Part shown: one piece after another, positions 42,732 to 51,340 of the stretch
How the letters are laid out: each line of letters opens with the position of its first letter
How positions within the stretch are numbered: position 1 is the first letter of the stretch
DNA from: Collinsella sp.
GTDB lineage: Bacteria; Actinomycetota; Coriobacteriia; Coriobacteriales; Coriobacteriaceae
Assembly: GCA_018381235.1 (NCBI GenBank)
Contig: JAGZSF010000004.1
Coordinates: 1-64,000, forward strand
Direction: 5' to 3'
Length of the DNA stretch: 64,000 bases
Made by a program: the position numbers and the translations under genes
Notes under the pieces: generated by a model
What the model was told of the DNA's origin: nothing
The model's database searches: none
The model's input: the letters and a program-made list of their open reading frames with translations, nothing else

Positions 42732-44498
42732 TTACGAGCGCTTGCGGCTCACCACGGCGCCCGCGGCGATGGCGGCTGTTCCCGCAAGGGCGGCTGCCAC
42801 GATGGCTGCGCTCGAGGCGTCGCCGGTTGCTGCGAGTTTGCCGGCGATCTTGGCTCCCGTGGCTGCAACTGCAACGGTCTTGGTCGTCTTCGTGCCCTCG
42901 GACTTGGAACCCTCGGGCTTGGTCTCGCCTGGCTTCTCCTCGGGTTTGATCTCCTCGGGAGGCGCGATGACCGTGCTCTTGGCGACAGCTTCGTTATAGG
43001 GGGAGTCGATCACAGCGTCGCCCGTGCCGAAGGTTTGACCCACCACGTAGAAGATGCCGTCATCGAGTTCTTCCTTGTTGCGATAGCCAATGATCTTGCC
43101 GCCTGTGGGCGTCTGGATGGGAGCGCCTTCGATCTCGATGGTGCCGATTGTCTCGCCGTCCGCGCTCACGGCAAGGGCGAAGATTGCCGCCGTGTCTCCC
43201 TCAGCTGTGACCTTACTGCGGACAATCGAGATGGTCGCGGGCGTGATGCCCTCCTTGGTCCGGGCAAAGATGCCGATGTTCACGCCCCTATGCTCGGGAA
43301 TGACCGCGCCGCTTTGGTCGTTGCTGTAGTGATCGGGGCCGTCGCTACCGGACTCGACATAGCGGGCTATAGCCTTGACAACGGAGTCACTAATGTAGAT
43401 GTGACCACCCGCTTCGTTGGGGTAGTAGTTTCTGGTGGAGATTGCGGTCGAGAACTGGCCTTCTGCGAACGCATCCACGATCGAGCCGTTCTTGATGACG
43501 ATGTCGTCCTCGTCGGTGAAGAGGGCGCTGGCTTCATCGTTCCCTGCGCTTGCACGGACCGTTACGGTTGCGCCATCGAACGTGATGCCCTTGTAGACAT
43601 AGATGCCATACCCAACGCCACTTGCGTTGAGGGAAGCGTTCGTGACCGTGAGGCTGTTTTTACCGTCGATGGCGGCGTCTTCCTCGGAGCTTGCCTTGAC
43701 CTGGCTGCCACCCGAGATCTCGATGTTGCCGTCGGCCCAAATCGCATTGTCTTTGATAGAGCTTGCCTCTACCTTGCCGCCGCCCTTTATGATGAGGTTC
43801 TCGTTAGCATCGATACCCTGATCCTCGGTGGCCTTGGCGGTGACGGTTCCGCTGTTGTCGATCGTGATGTTGCCGTCGGCCCTGATGCCATCCGAATCGC
43901 CCGTGGCGTTAACGTTTCCCGAGCCCTTGATGGTGACATCGCCCCCGGCATCGATGGCATCGTGCTCGGTGCTCGTGGCGTTGACAGTGCCAGCGCCGTC
44001 GATGTTGATGCTGCCGACGGAAGTGATGGCGTCACGAGAAGATGTCACGTTGAGCGTGCTGGACGCGTCGCCCTGAATATTAAGCTCGGCGTTCTCGTTC
44101 GCGCCATCCTTAACCTTGATGCCGCGGCCGTCGCCGTTAGTGACGATGTTGTCGCCCTCGTAGCTCACGTTGAGCTTGCCCGCTGCCTCGATCGCGCCGC
44201 CGTTATAGCCGTTGAGCTTCATATCGTCGGCGCCGTCCCAGGCCCAGGTGCCGGCCTCGTCGCCTGCTGCAGTGTTGTACTGAGTGCCGCCGACGTTGAC
44301 CCACTCGGCCGCGAGCGAGACGCTCGGCATGAGCAGCGAGCTCACCGTAAGCGCGCATACGGCGCCTACAACGATGCGGCGCGTCACGCGGCGCCAGCTG
44401 CCGTGTGCGAGCAGCGTGCGACGGCGCACGTCGGGCTCGACAAAATGGGCTCCAGAGGTTTTGTCATTGCGCTTGGGGGTCGTGAACAAGGCGGCCAT
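42732..44498 (-). CDS. Cell-wall-anchored beta-solenoid surface protein (copy B)
   Basis: A 588-residue paralogue of copy A, with the same opening (MAALFTTPKRND), signal helix, beta-solenoid repeats and sorting end (LAATGD, helix, SRKRS). The signal-peptide region is almost identical, while the solenoid turns differ at many surface positions and the linker is shorter, as expected for duplicates diverging under selection at the cell surface. GGGAG is five bases before the ATG at 44498. It lies directly downstream of the purine permease gene and its terminator. Confidence 0.85.
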   Translation of the reverse strand: MAALFTTPKRNDKTSGAHFVEPDVRRRTLLAHGSWRRVTRRIVVGAVCALTVSSLLMPSVSLAAEWVNVGGTQYNTAAGDEAGTWAWDGADDMKLNGYNGGAIEAAGKLNVSYEGDNIVTNGDGRGIKVKDGANENAELNIQGDASSTLNVTSSRDAITSVGSINIDGAGTVNATSTEHDAIDAGGDVTIKGSGNVNATGDSDGIRADGNITIDNSGTVTAKATEDQGIDANENLIIKGGGKVEASSIKDNAIWADGNIEISGGSQVKASSEEDAAIDGKNSLTVTNASLNASGVGYGIYVYKGITFDGATVTVRASAGNDEASALFTDEDDIVIKNGSIVDAFAEGQFSTAISTRNYYPNEAGGHIYISDSVVKAIARYVESGSDGPDHYSNDQSGAVIPEHRGVNIGIFARTKEGITPATISIVRSKVTAEGDTAAIFALAVSADGETIGTIEIEGAPIQTPTGGKIIGYRNKEELDDGIFYVVGQTFGTGDAVIDSPYNEAVAKSTVIAPPEEIKPEEKPGETKPEGSKSEGTKTTKTVAVAATGAKIAGKLAATGDASSAAIVAAALAGTAAIAAGAVVSRKRS

Positions 44499-44641
44499 GG
44501 TTACTCCCATCCTCATAGGGCCTATGCGATTACGCCCAGCATATCTGCAGGATGAAGCCGGCGGTAGTGCCGTTTGGAGGGCAAAATGTCCAAAACTTGG
44601 GAAGCAATACATCGCGCGTCCGTGCGTTGCCTGGCTTTAAA

Positions 44642-44682
44642 AGAAAAGCGCGGAGCCGCTCGATGCGACTCCACGCTTTGGT
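44642..44682 (-). terminator. Terminator of the purine permease gene
   Basis: On the - strand, AAAGCGTGGAG...CCGCGCTTTTCTTTT forms a stem with a T-rich tail, 25 bp after the permease stop. A copy is at 42597-42640. Confidence 0.7.
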
Positions 44683-44705
44683 GTTCTGCTTTGGCAGCTT
44701 TGCCG

Positions 44706-46019
44706 CTACGCTACAAAGAAGTAGACGAGGAAGGCAAGGGCTGCGATCCACATGAGCGGCTTGATCTTGGAGGCCTCGCCCTTAAAGAGCGCGACGATCA
44801 CGTAGGCGATAAAGCCCAGGCCGATTCCGGCAGAGATGGAGTAGGTGAAGGGCACGCCGGCGACAATCATGAACGCCGGGAAACCCTGCGACACGTCGGA
44901 CCAGTCGATCTCGGAGGCCTCGCTCATCATGAGGTAGCCGACGTAGACCAGAGCACCGCAGGTGGCGGCACTGGAAACGATGGTGACGATGGGGGAGAAG
45001 AACGCGGCGAGAATGAACAGCACGCCGGTGGTGACGGAGGTGAGGCCCGTGCGGCCACCGTCGGCAGCGCCAGAGGTGGACTCGACGAAGGTGGTGATGG
45101 AGGAGACGCCCATAAAGCCACCGGCAGCAGCGGCCACGGAGTCGACGACCAGGATGGGGCGGATGTCCTCGACATTGCCGTCCTCGGTCAAGAACTCGCC
45201 CTGCTTGGCGACGGCCATCGCGGTGCCCATGGTGTCGAAGAAGTCGCTCATGAGCAGCGAGAAGGCAACGACGAGCAGCATCGGGTCGGTCAGAACCTTC
45301 ACGATGGCCATGTTGCCATCAGCGGTGCTGGCAAACGGGGCGCCAAAGGTCGAGAAGTCGAGCGGAGCGATGAGGCCCTCGGGCGCATGGGTGACGCCCA
45401 GCGGGATACCGGCGATAACGGCGATGATGATGCCGATGAGCAGCGAGCCCGGCACGTTGCGGGAAGCCAGGGCAACCGTCACGACGATGGAGATGATGCC
45501 GACGATAAAGGTGGGGGAGGCGATGTCGCCCAGGCCGACGAGCGTACCGGCGCCAGCGGTGATGATGCCGGCGTCGCACAGGCCGATCATGGCGATGAAC
45601 AGGCCCAAGCCAACCGAGATGGCGTGGCGCAGGACCACGGGGATGGCGTCCATAATGGCCTCGCGCAGGCCGCACAGGACGAGCAGCAAGATGACGATAC
45701 CCTCGAGGAAGATAACGCTCATGGCAACGTGCCAGTCGCCGCCGCACATGGTGGTGGCGATGCCCGCGATCATGGCGTTGATGCCCAGACCCGACGCGCA
45801 GGCGAGCGGGCGGTTTGCGAAGATGCCCATGCAGATGGTCATGATGCCGGCGCCCAAGCAGGTGGCGCAGGCGAGCGCTCCCGCATCGATGCCGGCGCCC
45901 GAGAGCACCGCAGGGTTGACGGCGATGATGTAGGCCATCGCCAGGAATGTTGTCAGTCCAGCGCGAAGTTCGGTCCCGATTGTGGACTTGCGCTCACTGA
46001 CGTGAAAAAGTTCGTCCAT
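44706..46019 (-). CDS. AzgA-type adenine/guanine/hypoxanthine permease
   Basis: A 437-residue transporter of about 13 helices, of the NCS2/AzgA-like (PbuG/PurP) family. The N-terminal TELRAGLTTFLAMAYIIAVNPAVL (about 16-39), mid-protein MSDFFDTMGTAMAVAKQGEFL and SSITTFVESTSGAADGGRTGL are diagnostic and carry the purine-binding residues. ATG at 46019 has AAAGGG five bases upstream; a start at 46076 would add a non-conserved leader. No purine riboswitch is visible in the leader; a small hairpin (TCGGCC/GGCCGA) is present. Its 3' end has been duplicated at 42661-42710. Confidence 0.9.
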   Translation of the reverse strand: MDELFHVSERKSTIGTELRAGLTTFLAMAYIIAVNPAVLSGAGIDAGALACATCLGAGIMTICMGIFANRPLACASGLGINAMIAGIATTMCGGDWHVAMSVIFLEGIVILLLVLCGLREAIMDAIPVVLRHAISVGLGLFIAMIGLCDAGIITAGAGTLVGLGDIASPTFIVGIISIVVTVALASRNVPGSLLIGIIIAVIAGIPLGVTHAPEGLIAPLDFSTFGAPFASTADGNMAIVKVLTDPMLLVVAFSLLMSDFFDTMGTAMAVAKQGEFLTEDGNVEDIRPILVVDSVAAAAGGFMGVSSITTFVESTSGAADGGRTGLTSVTTGVLFILAAFFSPIVTIVSSAATCGALVYVGYLMMSEASEIDWSDVSQGFPAFMIVAGVPFTYSISAGIGLGFIAYVIVALFKGEASKIKPLMWIAALAFLVYFFVA

Positions 46020-46212
46020 GCATACCCTTTCCTTGTTCGGCCCCGAGTTTAGGCCGATTGACACGAACGTTCTCACTATAGCCCCTTTACGACGCTGTTG
46101 TTCCTCGCATGTTGATGTTCGGCGCTTTGTAGCAGACGGACGGTATTTTTCGCATGAAAATGTGTGGGTACCGTATACTTAAGCGGTTACAACGACCCCT
46201 ATGGAGGAACGT

Positions 46213-46632
46213 ATGATTAAAGAGCTTTGCCACGACGAGGCTATCCTGTTCCAGCGTTGCGAGGTTGCGACCGTCGAGGACGAGTCGGTTGCTCAGGACC
46301 TGATCGATACCATTAAGTCGCTCGACGATGCCGGCTGCCTTGCCGCTAACCAGATTGGCGTTACCAAGAAGGTCTGCGTCTACCTGGACGACGCCGGCGA
46401 GCCCCACGTGCTCTACAACCCCCGTCTGGTGTTTGGCCTGGGCGCCAGCAAGATGGAGGAGAGCTGCCTGACGCACGAGGAGGTCACCAAGTCCACGCGC
46501 TATATCAAGTGCAAGGTCGCTTATGACGTGATCGTCGACGGCAAGATGCGCGAGCGCAAGCAGGACTTTGTGGGCTTCGAGGCGCAGATGATTCAACACA
46601 TGATTGACCACTGTCTAGGAAAGTTGGTCTAA
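46213..46632 (+). CDS. Peptide deformylase paralogue lacking the catalytic glutamate
   Basis: A 139-residue protein with the deformylase fold. Motif 1 is GCLAANQIG (canonical GxGxAAxQ), motif 2 is ESCLT (canonical EGCLS), and motif 3 is QHMIDH, where the canonical HEIDH has the catalytic Glu; here it is Met. The two His and the motif-2 Cys that bind metal are kept. It may therefore bind metal and peptide without deformylating. GGAGGAA precedes the ATG at 46213. The stop lies in the left arm of the large palindrome at 46628-46734. A canonical deformylase is at 53956-54366. Confidence 0.82.
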   Translation: MIKELCHDEAILFQRCEVATVEDESVAQDLIDTIKSLDDAGCLAANQIGVTKKVCVYLDDAGEPHVLYNPRLVFGLGASKMEESCLTHEEVTKSTRYIKCKVAYDVIVDGKMRERKQDFVGFEAQMIQHMIDHCLGKLV

Positions 46633-46734
46633 GGGGACCAAAGCACCGCACCTTGCCGCTCAATCGTCGCTCGCGTACCTTAAGTACGCTTCGCTCCTCT
46701 TTCGTGGCAATCTGCGGCACTTTGACCCCTTAGA
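46628..46734. repeat. 107-bp imperfect palindrome abutting the deformylase-like gene
   Basis: TCTAAGGGG (46628-46636) pairs with CCCCTTAGA (46726-46734), and the similarity continues inward (AAAGCACCGCA...TTGCCGC against the reverse of GCGGCACTTTGA and TGGCAA), to the centre GCGTACCTTAAGTACGC at 46673-46689. The structure is symmetrical around 46681. The stop codon of the gene before it is inside the left arm. Confidence 0.85.
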
Positions 46735-46876
46735 CGACCTGCGGGGTTAACTTGGTTGAGTTTATCCTGCTTGAATAGTCCGGGCGTGACATTGTTGTCA
46801 TGTCCGGGCTTTTGTGTTTAGCCCCTTTTTGTTTGGAGACAATAACCTTAGCAAGAACGTAAAGCTAGGAGGCGCC

Positions 46877-47842
46877 ATGTGTACGAGCATTCGATTTACC
46901 GATAATTCTGGCCACATGTATCTAGGCCGCAACCTCGACTGGAGCTTTGACTATGGCCAACAGGTTCGCGTGATGCCTCGCGGGTTTCACATTCCGTATT
47001 CGTTTATCGACGACGCGACAGCGGCACACGCGGTGATCGGTATGTGCATCGATTACAAGAACTATCCCATGTTCTTCGACTGCGGCAACGATGCGGGCCT
47101 CGCCGTGGCGGGTCTCAATTTCCCGGGTTATGCCGAGTATGCCGAGGACCCTGTCGACGGCAAGACCAATATCGCGGCCTATGAGTTTCCCCTGTGGGTG
47201 GCAGCGACGTTCTCGACGGTCGATGAGGTCGAGGCCGCGCTGCGCGACACGGTGATTGTCGCCAAATCTGCCGGAGAGGGGCTGGGCGTGTCGCTGCTCC
47301 ATTGGATTATCGGCGACAGCCAGCGCAGCATCGTGGTCGAGATGATGGCTGACGGCCTGCATGTATACGACGATCCGGTCGACACCCTTGCCAACCAGCC
47401 GACCTTCCCGTGGCACATGGAAAACCTACGCACCTATATCACCGCCACAAGCGATTTTCCGCAGACGGCGACGTGGCGTGGCGCCGAGCTTAAGCCCTAT
47501 GGAGCCGGTGCCGGCATGCGCGGCATTCCCGGCGACTGCTATTCGCCGAGCCGTTTTGTAAAGGCGGCGTATCTCAATGCCAATTACCCGCAAAAGGAGA
47601 GCGAGACCGAAAACGTCGTCCGTATGTTCCGCTCGCTCGAGGGCGTGGTGATGATTGAGGGGGCGTCCAGGATGGGCGATGGCAAGTTCGAGAAGACTAT
47701 CTACACCGGATGCTTTAGCGCGCGCACGGGCAATTATTACTACGCGATGTATGGGGATCCGTCGATTCGCTACGTGAGCCTGATGGATGCCGAGGGCGCG
47801 AGCCCCGATAGACTCGTGGTTCCCGAGCCGCGTCGTTCGTAG
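46877..47842 (+). CDS. bsh: Choloylglycine (bile salt) hydrolase
   Basis: A 321-residue Ntn-hydrolase that cleaves the glycine or taurine amide of conjugated bile acids. After removal of Met, the nucleophile is Cys2 in MCTSIRF. Arg18 and Asp21 are in GRNLDWSF. Asn near 82 is in GLNFPGYA, Asn near 175 in ANQPTFPWHM, and Arg near 228 in SPSRFVKAAY. These are the canonical catalytic and binding positions. ATG at 46877 follows AGGAGG; there is no signal peptide, so it acts in the cytoplasm. Penicillin V acylase is the main alternative, but Asn and loop residues favour a bile salt hydrolase. Confidence 0.88.
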   Translation: MCTSIRFTDNSGHMYLGRNLDWSFDYGQQVRVMPRGFHIPYSFIDDATAAHAVIGMCIDYKNYPMFFDCGNDAGLAVAGLNFPGYAEYAEDPVDGKTNIAAYEFPLWVAATFSTVDEVEAALRDTVIVAKSAGEGLGVSLLHWIIGDSQRSIVVEMMADGLHVYDDPVDTLANQPTFPWHMENLRTYITATSDFPQTATWRGAELKPYGAGAGMRGIPGDCYSPSRFVKAAYLNANYPQKESETENVVRMFRSLEGVVMIEGASRMGDGKFEKTIYTGCFSARTGNYYYAMYGDPSIRYVSLMDAEGASPDRLVVPEPRRS

Positions 47843-47866
47843 CCGCTAGCTTTACTGCAATGCAAG

Positions 47867-47900
47867 GCGGCCCTGCGTCTCCCGTGAGATGCAGGGCCGC
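47867..47900. terminator. Terminator between bsh and kup
   Basis: GCGGCCCTGC (47867-47876) pairs perfectly with GCAGGGCCGC (47891-47900), with TCTC/GAGA continuing the stem inside. The genes converge, so it probably serves both. Confidence 0.85.
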
Positions 47901-47921
47901 TGTCGTTGATTTGTGACGTCG

Positions 47922-50171
47922 CTAGAAGTTGGCGTCGTTGAGTTGTTCGCTCTCGAGGCCGTCGAGCAGTTGCTGTTCGGGCGTATCGGCGACGCTCTCG
48001 AGTAACTCGGTGGGGTCGACGTTCATGTTCCTACCGGCTTCGTTGCCGTTGACCAGGTCGTCCGAGAAGATATCGACTTCCATTTCCTCGGCCTCTTCGA
48101 TCTGAACCTCGAGCGGCACCTGGGTGCGCACGAGCTTAACGGCCGGGCGCATGCGGGCAAACAGCGGCACGTACTCGATGATGATGGCCGAGTTCTCAAG
48201 ACCGTACCAGCGTGCCGGGCTTCCGCAGGCGCGGCGGACGGCGTACTTGATGGCCATGACGCGGTGGTCGTTGCGGTTGATGTCCGTTTCGGGGGCAAGC
48301 ATCTTGCGCAGCATGCAAAAACGGAAGTCGCCCACGTTGCCGCGCGTCTCGTAGATGGAGTAGGTGTGATGCTGCGGCGGCAGCTCGCCCGATGCCATCA
48401 AGTCGCCAACAATCTGGCGCAGGTAGGCATTGATGCGCTGGTTGACCTTAAAGCCCAGGTCCAAGCGCACGCGGAACAAAAAGTCCGTGCCAAAGGTCTC
48501 GACGGAATACTCGTGCGTATAGGGCTCGTCGGTAACGTGCACGTTGATGAACCAGTATGCCTTGGCGCGCTTGGGATGCTTATCCAAGATGGAATAGAGC
48601 ACGTCGCGGTCGAGCGTGAGCGGGTCGGGACTGTTGGTAAGGAACACCAGATTGTCGGCGAGCACGGGGTAGGTCTCGTCGTTGCGCAGGCGGTCGAGCT
48701 GGTCAATGTACTTGGAGACGGGCAGCAGGATCGTCTGCGTGCGCTCGATGGCGGTGCCGCGGCGCCACACGTACATAAGGCCAAACAGCAGCGAGGCCAA
48801 GAAGATCATGACGTAGCCGCCGTCAAAGAACATGGTGAGGCACGAGGCGAAGAAGCACAGCTCAATGGCGCCAAAAAGTAGGGCAAAGACGCAGGCGCCC
48901 AGCTTGCGCTTGAGAATGCCGGCGATATAGCTCGTCAGCAGCGTGGTGGTCATGAGCATGGTCACGGTAATGGCGAGGCCGTAGGCGCTCTCCATGCGCT
49001 CGGAGTTTTGGAACAGCAGCACGATGAAGATGCAGCCGACCCACATGATGTTGTTGACGAGCGGAATATAGAGCTGGCCCTTGGTGTCGCTGGGGTAGTG
49101 GATGCGCAGGTGCGGCATAAGGTTGAGGCGCGTTGCCTCGGATACCAGCGAGAACGAGCCGGTAATGAGCGCCTGCGAGGCGATGATGGCCGCTACGGCC
49201 GAAAGCACGATGGCAAAGGGGCGCAGGGGCTCGGGAAGCATCATGTAGAACGGGTTGACGATATCCATCGCGAGCATCTGGGGGTTGGAGTTATTGGCGA
49301 GCAGCCAAGCGCCCTGACCCAGATAGTTGAGGATGAGGGCCGCCTTAACAAACGGCCAGGATGCATAGATGTTAGCCTTGCCCACATGACCCATGTCCGA
49401 GTAGAGCGCCTCGGCACCGGTTGTCGACAGGAAGACAAAGCCGAGCACCATGATGCCCGAGTGGTTGATGGGCGAGAACAGGAACATGATGCCGCGGATG
49501 GGGTTGAGCGCGCGCAGGATAGACAAATTGCCGAGCATGTTGAACAGGCCAGCGCCAGCCAGGAACAGGAACCACAGCGTCATGAGCGGGCCGAACAGCT
49601 TGCCGATCGACGAGGTGCCGGCGCGCTGCATGGCAAACAGGCCGCAGATAATGATGATGGTGATGATGATTACGTTGGTCTGGCCGTCACCCAAAAGCGC
49701 GTGGCCCCACTCGATAGTGCGCAAGCCCTCGATGGCCGTGGTAACCGTGACGGCGGGGGTGAGGATGCCGTCGGCGAGCAGCGCCGCGCCGCCGATCATG
49801 GCGGGAAGGATCAGCCACGGCGCCACTTTGCGCACCAAGCTAAACAGGGCGAAGATGCCGCCCTCGTTGTGGTTATCGGCCTTCATGGCGATAACCACGT
49901 ACTTGACCGTGGTCACGAGCGTCATGGTCCAGATGACAAGCGAAAGCGCGCCAAGGATCATATCTTCGCTGACGGTGCCGATGCCGCCGTTGTTGGCGAC
50001 GATTGATTTCATGGTGTACATGGGGCTCGTGCCGATGTCACCGTAGACGACGCCGAGCGTTACGAGCAGCATGCCAGCGGAGAGGGGAATGGCTCCATGC
50101 CCGCCTTGACTACGCTGGTCTTGGAGGCTTGCCTCCAGCTTGTTCTGTGCCACGTGGACTCCCTTGGACAT
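47922..50171 (-). CDS. kup: KUP-family potassium uptake transporter
   Basis: A 749-residue K+/H+ symporter. LLVTLGVVYGDIGTSPMYTMKSI (about 35-57), ADNHNEGGIFALFSLVRK (about 98-115) and GGAALLADGILTPAVTV (about 127-143) are family hallmarks. About twelve helices (up to residue 480) are followed by a long cytoplasmic C-terminal domain that ends in an acidic stretch. The length is slightly above the usual 630-660. It is transcribed alone. It may be relevant to osmotic adaptation in the gut. Confidence 0.92.
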   Translation of the reverse strand: MSKGVHVAQNKLEASLQDQRSQGGHGAIPLSAGMLLVTLGVVYGDIGTSPMYTMKSIVANNGGIGTVSEDMILGALSLVIWTMTLVTTVKYVVIAMKADNHNEGGIFALFSLVRKVAPWLILPAMIGGAALLADGILTPAVTVTTAIEGLRTIEWGHALLGDGQTNVIIITIIIICGLFAMQRAGTSSIGKLFGPLMTLWFLFLAGAGLFNMLGNLSILRALNPIRGIMFLFSPINHSGIMVLGFVFLSTTGAEALYSDMGHVGKANIYASWPFVKAALILNYLGQGAWLLANNSNPQMLAMDIVNPFYMMLPEPLRPFAIVLSAVAAIIASQALITGSFSLVSEATRLNLMPHLRIHYPSDTKGQLYIPLVNNIMWVGCIFIVLLFQNSERMESAYGLAITVTMLMTTTLLTSYIAGILKRKLGACVFALLFGAIELCFFASCLTMFFDGGYVMIFLASLLFGLMYVWRRGTAIERTQTILLPVSKYIDQLDRLRNDETYPVLADNLVFLTNSPDPLTLDRDVLYSILDKHPKRAKAYWFINVHVTDEPYTHEYSVETFGTDFLFRVRLDLGFKVNQRINAYLRQIVGDLMASGELPPQHHTYSIYETRGNVGDFRFCMLRKMLAPETDINRNDHRVMAIKYAVRRACGSPARWYGLENSAIIIEYVPLFARMRPAVKLVRTQVPLEVQIEEAEEMEVDIFSDDLVNGNEAGRNMNVDPTELLESVADTPEQQLLDGLESEQLNDANF

Positions 50172-50310
50172 CTGGCCTCTGCAAAGAGCAGTAGACCTTT
50201 ATGCCATCTTTATACATATAAGAGCAGTTTGGCACATCGGGGTGTTTTAGACAATAATCCTCATCTGGGGATTATTCATATACGCAGGTAGTATTTCAGA
50301 GCAGGGGCTA

Positions 50311-51222
50311 TTAAGCACGTGCTGTCTGGGCGATGCCAGCCTTGGTGTTTGCGCGTTTGCCGGCGACTTCGCAAAAGATCGCGCCGCCGATGATCAGCGC
50401 GGCGCCCATGAGGCGGATGGGCGTCACGGTCTCGCCCAAAAGGGCGACGGAGAACACGACGGCCGAAAGCGGCTCAAGGTAGCCGACGACCGCGACGGTC
50501 TGGACGGGCAGCTTGGCGACAGCACTAAAGTAGAGTAGGCAACCGATACCGGTGTTGACAATGCCGAGCATGGCGACGGCACGCCAATCAATGCTGGCGG
50601 CGACGCCGGCGGACAGGAATGAGGGGGCGCCCTGCGTGAGGAGCGTAAGGACCAGCGCGGTCAAAAAGGCGGCGCTCACCTGGAGCGTGGAGTTTTCGAG
50701 GCCTTCGATGTGTGGCGCACCCTTGCTGGCGATGACCATCAGCGCATAGCAAAATGCCGAGGCGATGCCGCAAGCGATACCCGCAATGGGCATATTGCCG
50801 CCTAGACCTTGTGCCGCAATGAGAAAAGCACCGCAGGCGACGGCGATAAAGCCGGCGATTTTGCTGCCGGTCAGCTTTTCGCCAAAGATGAGCGGGGAGA
50901 GCGCCATGACGATGATGGGGCCGCAGTAGTACAGCAGCGAGGATACGCCGACGCCAATCGTCTGGTAGGCGCGGAACAGAAAAATCCAGCTGGCGCCCAG
51001 CGCGGCTCCCGAGAGGAGGAGGGCTGCGGCTTCGCGGGGGCGGGATGGCGCCTGCAGCTTATGGCGTTGGGTGACGGCGAGGATGGTGACAAGCGAGAGT
51101 GCGCCCAAAAACGTGCGCAGTAGCACGATATCGGAGCTCGGCAGCGCAATGGCAGCGGCGATGATGCCGTTGGAGCCAAACAATAGCAATGCTGCTAAGT
51201 ACGCAAACAGTCCGTTGTTCAT
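50311..51222 (-). CDS. EamA/DMT-family exporter, second divergon
   Basis: A 303-residue ten-helix DMT transporter with two EamA repeats (LLLFGSNGIIAAAIALPSSDIVLLRTF in the first; FCYALMVIASKGAPHIEG in the second). The substrate is unknown. It is divergent from a LysR gene, with a clear LysR box in the 118-bp intergenic region. This repeats the arrangement at 10.1-12.0 kb with different transporter subfamilies. Confidence 0.85.
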   Translation of the reverse strand: MNNGLFAYLAALLLFGSNGIIAAAIALPSSDIVLLRTFLGALSLVTILAVTQRHKLQAPSRPREAAALLLSGAALGASWIFLFRAYQTIGVGVSSLLYYCGPIIVMALSPLIFGEKLTGSKIAGFIAVACGAFLIAAQGLGGNMPIAGIACGIASAFCYALMVIASKGAPHIEGLENSTLQVSAAFLTALVLTLLTQGAPSFLSAGVAASIDWRAVAMLGIVNTGIGCLLYFSAVAKLPVQTVAVVGYLEPLSAVVFSVALLGETVTPIRLMGAALIIGGAIFCEVAGKRANTKAGIAQTARA

Positions 51223-51251
51223 GCGCTGAAATCCCCTCTATATCCGAGCAT

Positions 51252-51268
51252 GTTCACTATGGGTGAAC
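51252..51268. promoter_or_regulatory. LysR-type box between the DMT and LysR genes
   Basis: GTTCAC (51252-51257) and GTGAAC (51263-51268) are perfect arms around TATGG. This fits the T-N11-A rule for LysR sites. TATAAT at 51290-51295 is a good -10 for the LysR gene. Confidence 0.75.
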
Positions 51269-51340
51269 TGGCTATAGAAGAAAAGCGAATATAATTCATA
51301 GATAACATGACAAAAGCTCATGCATATGTGGAGGGGTGCC

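Noticed and set aside
40676..44498. Autotransporter adhesins
   Set aside because: No outer-membrane barrel; the C-termini are Gram-positive sorting signals.
43035..44555. 506-residue open frame opposite surface protein B
   Set aside because: Antisense shadow; the sense frame has a signal peptide, repeats and sorting signal.
44574..46052. 492-residue open frame on the + strand opposite the purine permease
   Set aside because: Antisense to a clear transporter; the composition (Gly, Asp, His, Glu) is the usual shadow of a GC-rich membrane gene and no ribosome site or family motif is present.
49008..50006. 332-residue open frame opposite kup
   Set aside because: Antisense shadow; the sense frame is a full KUP transporter.
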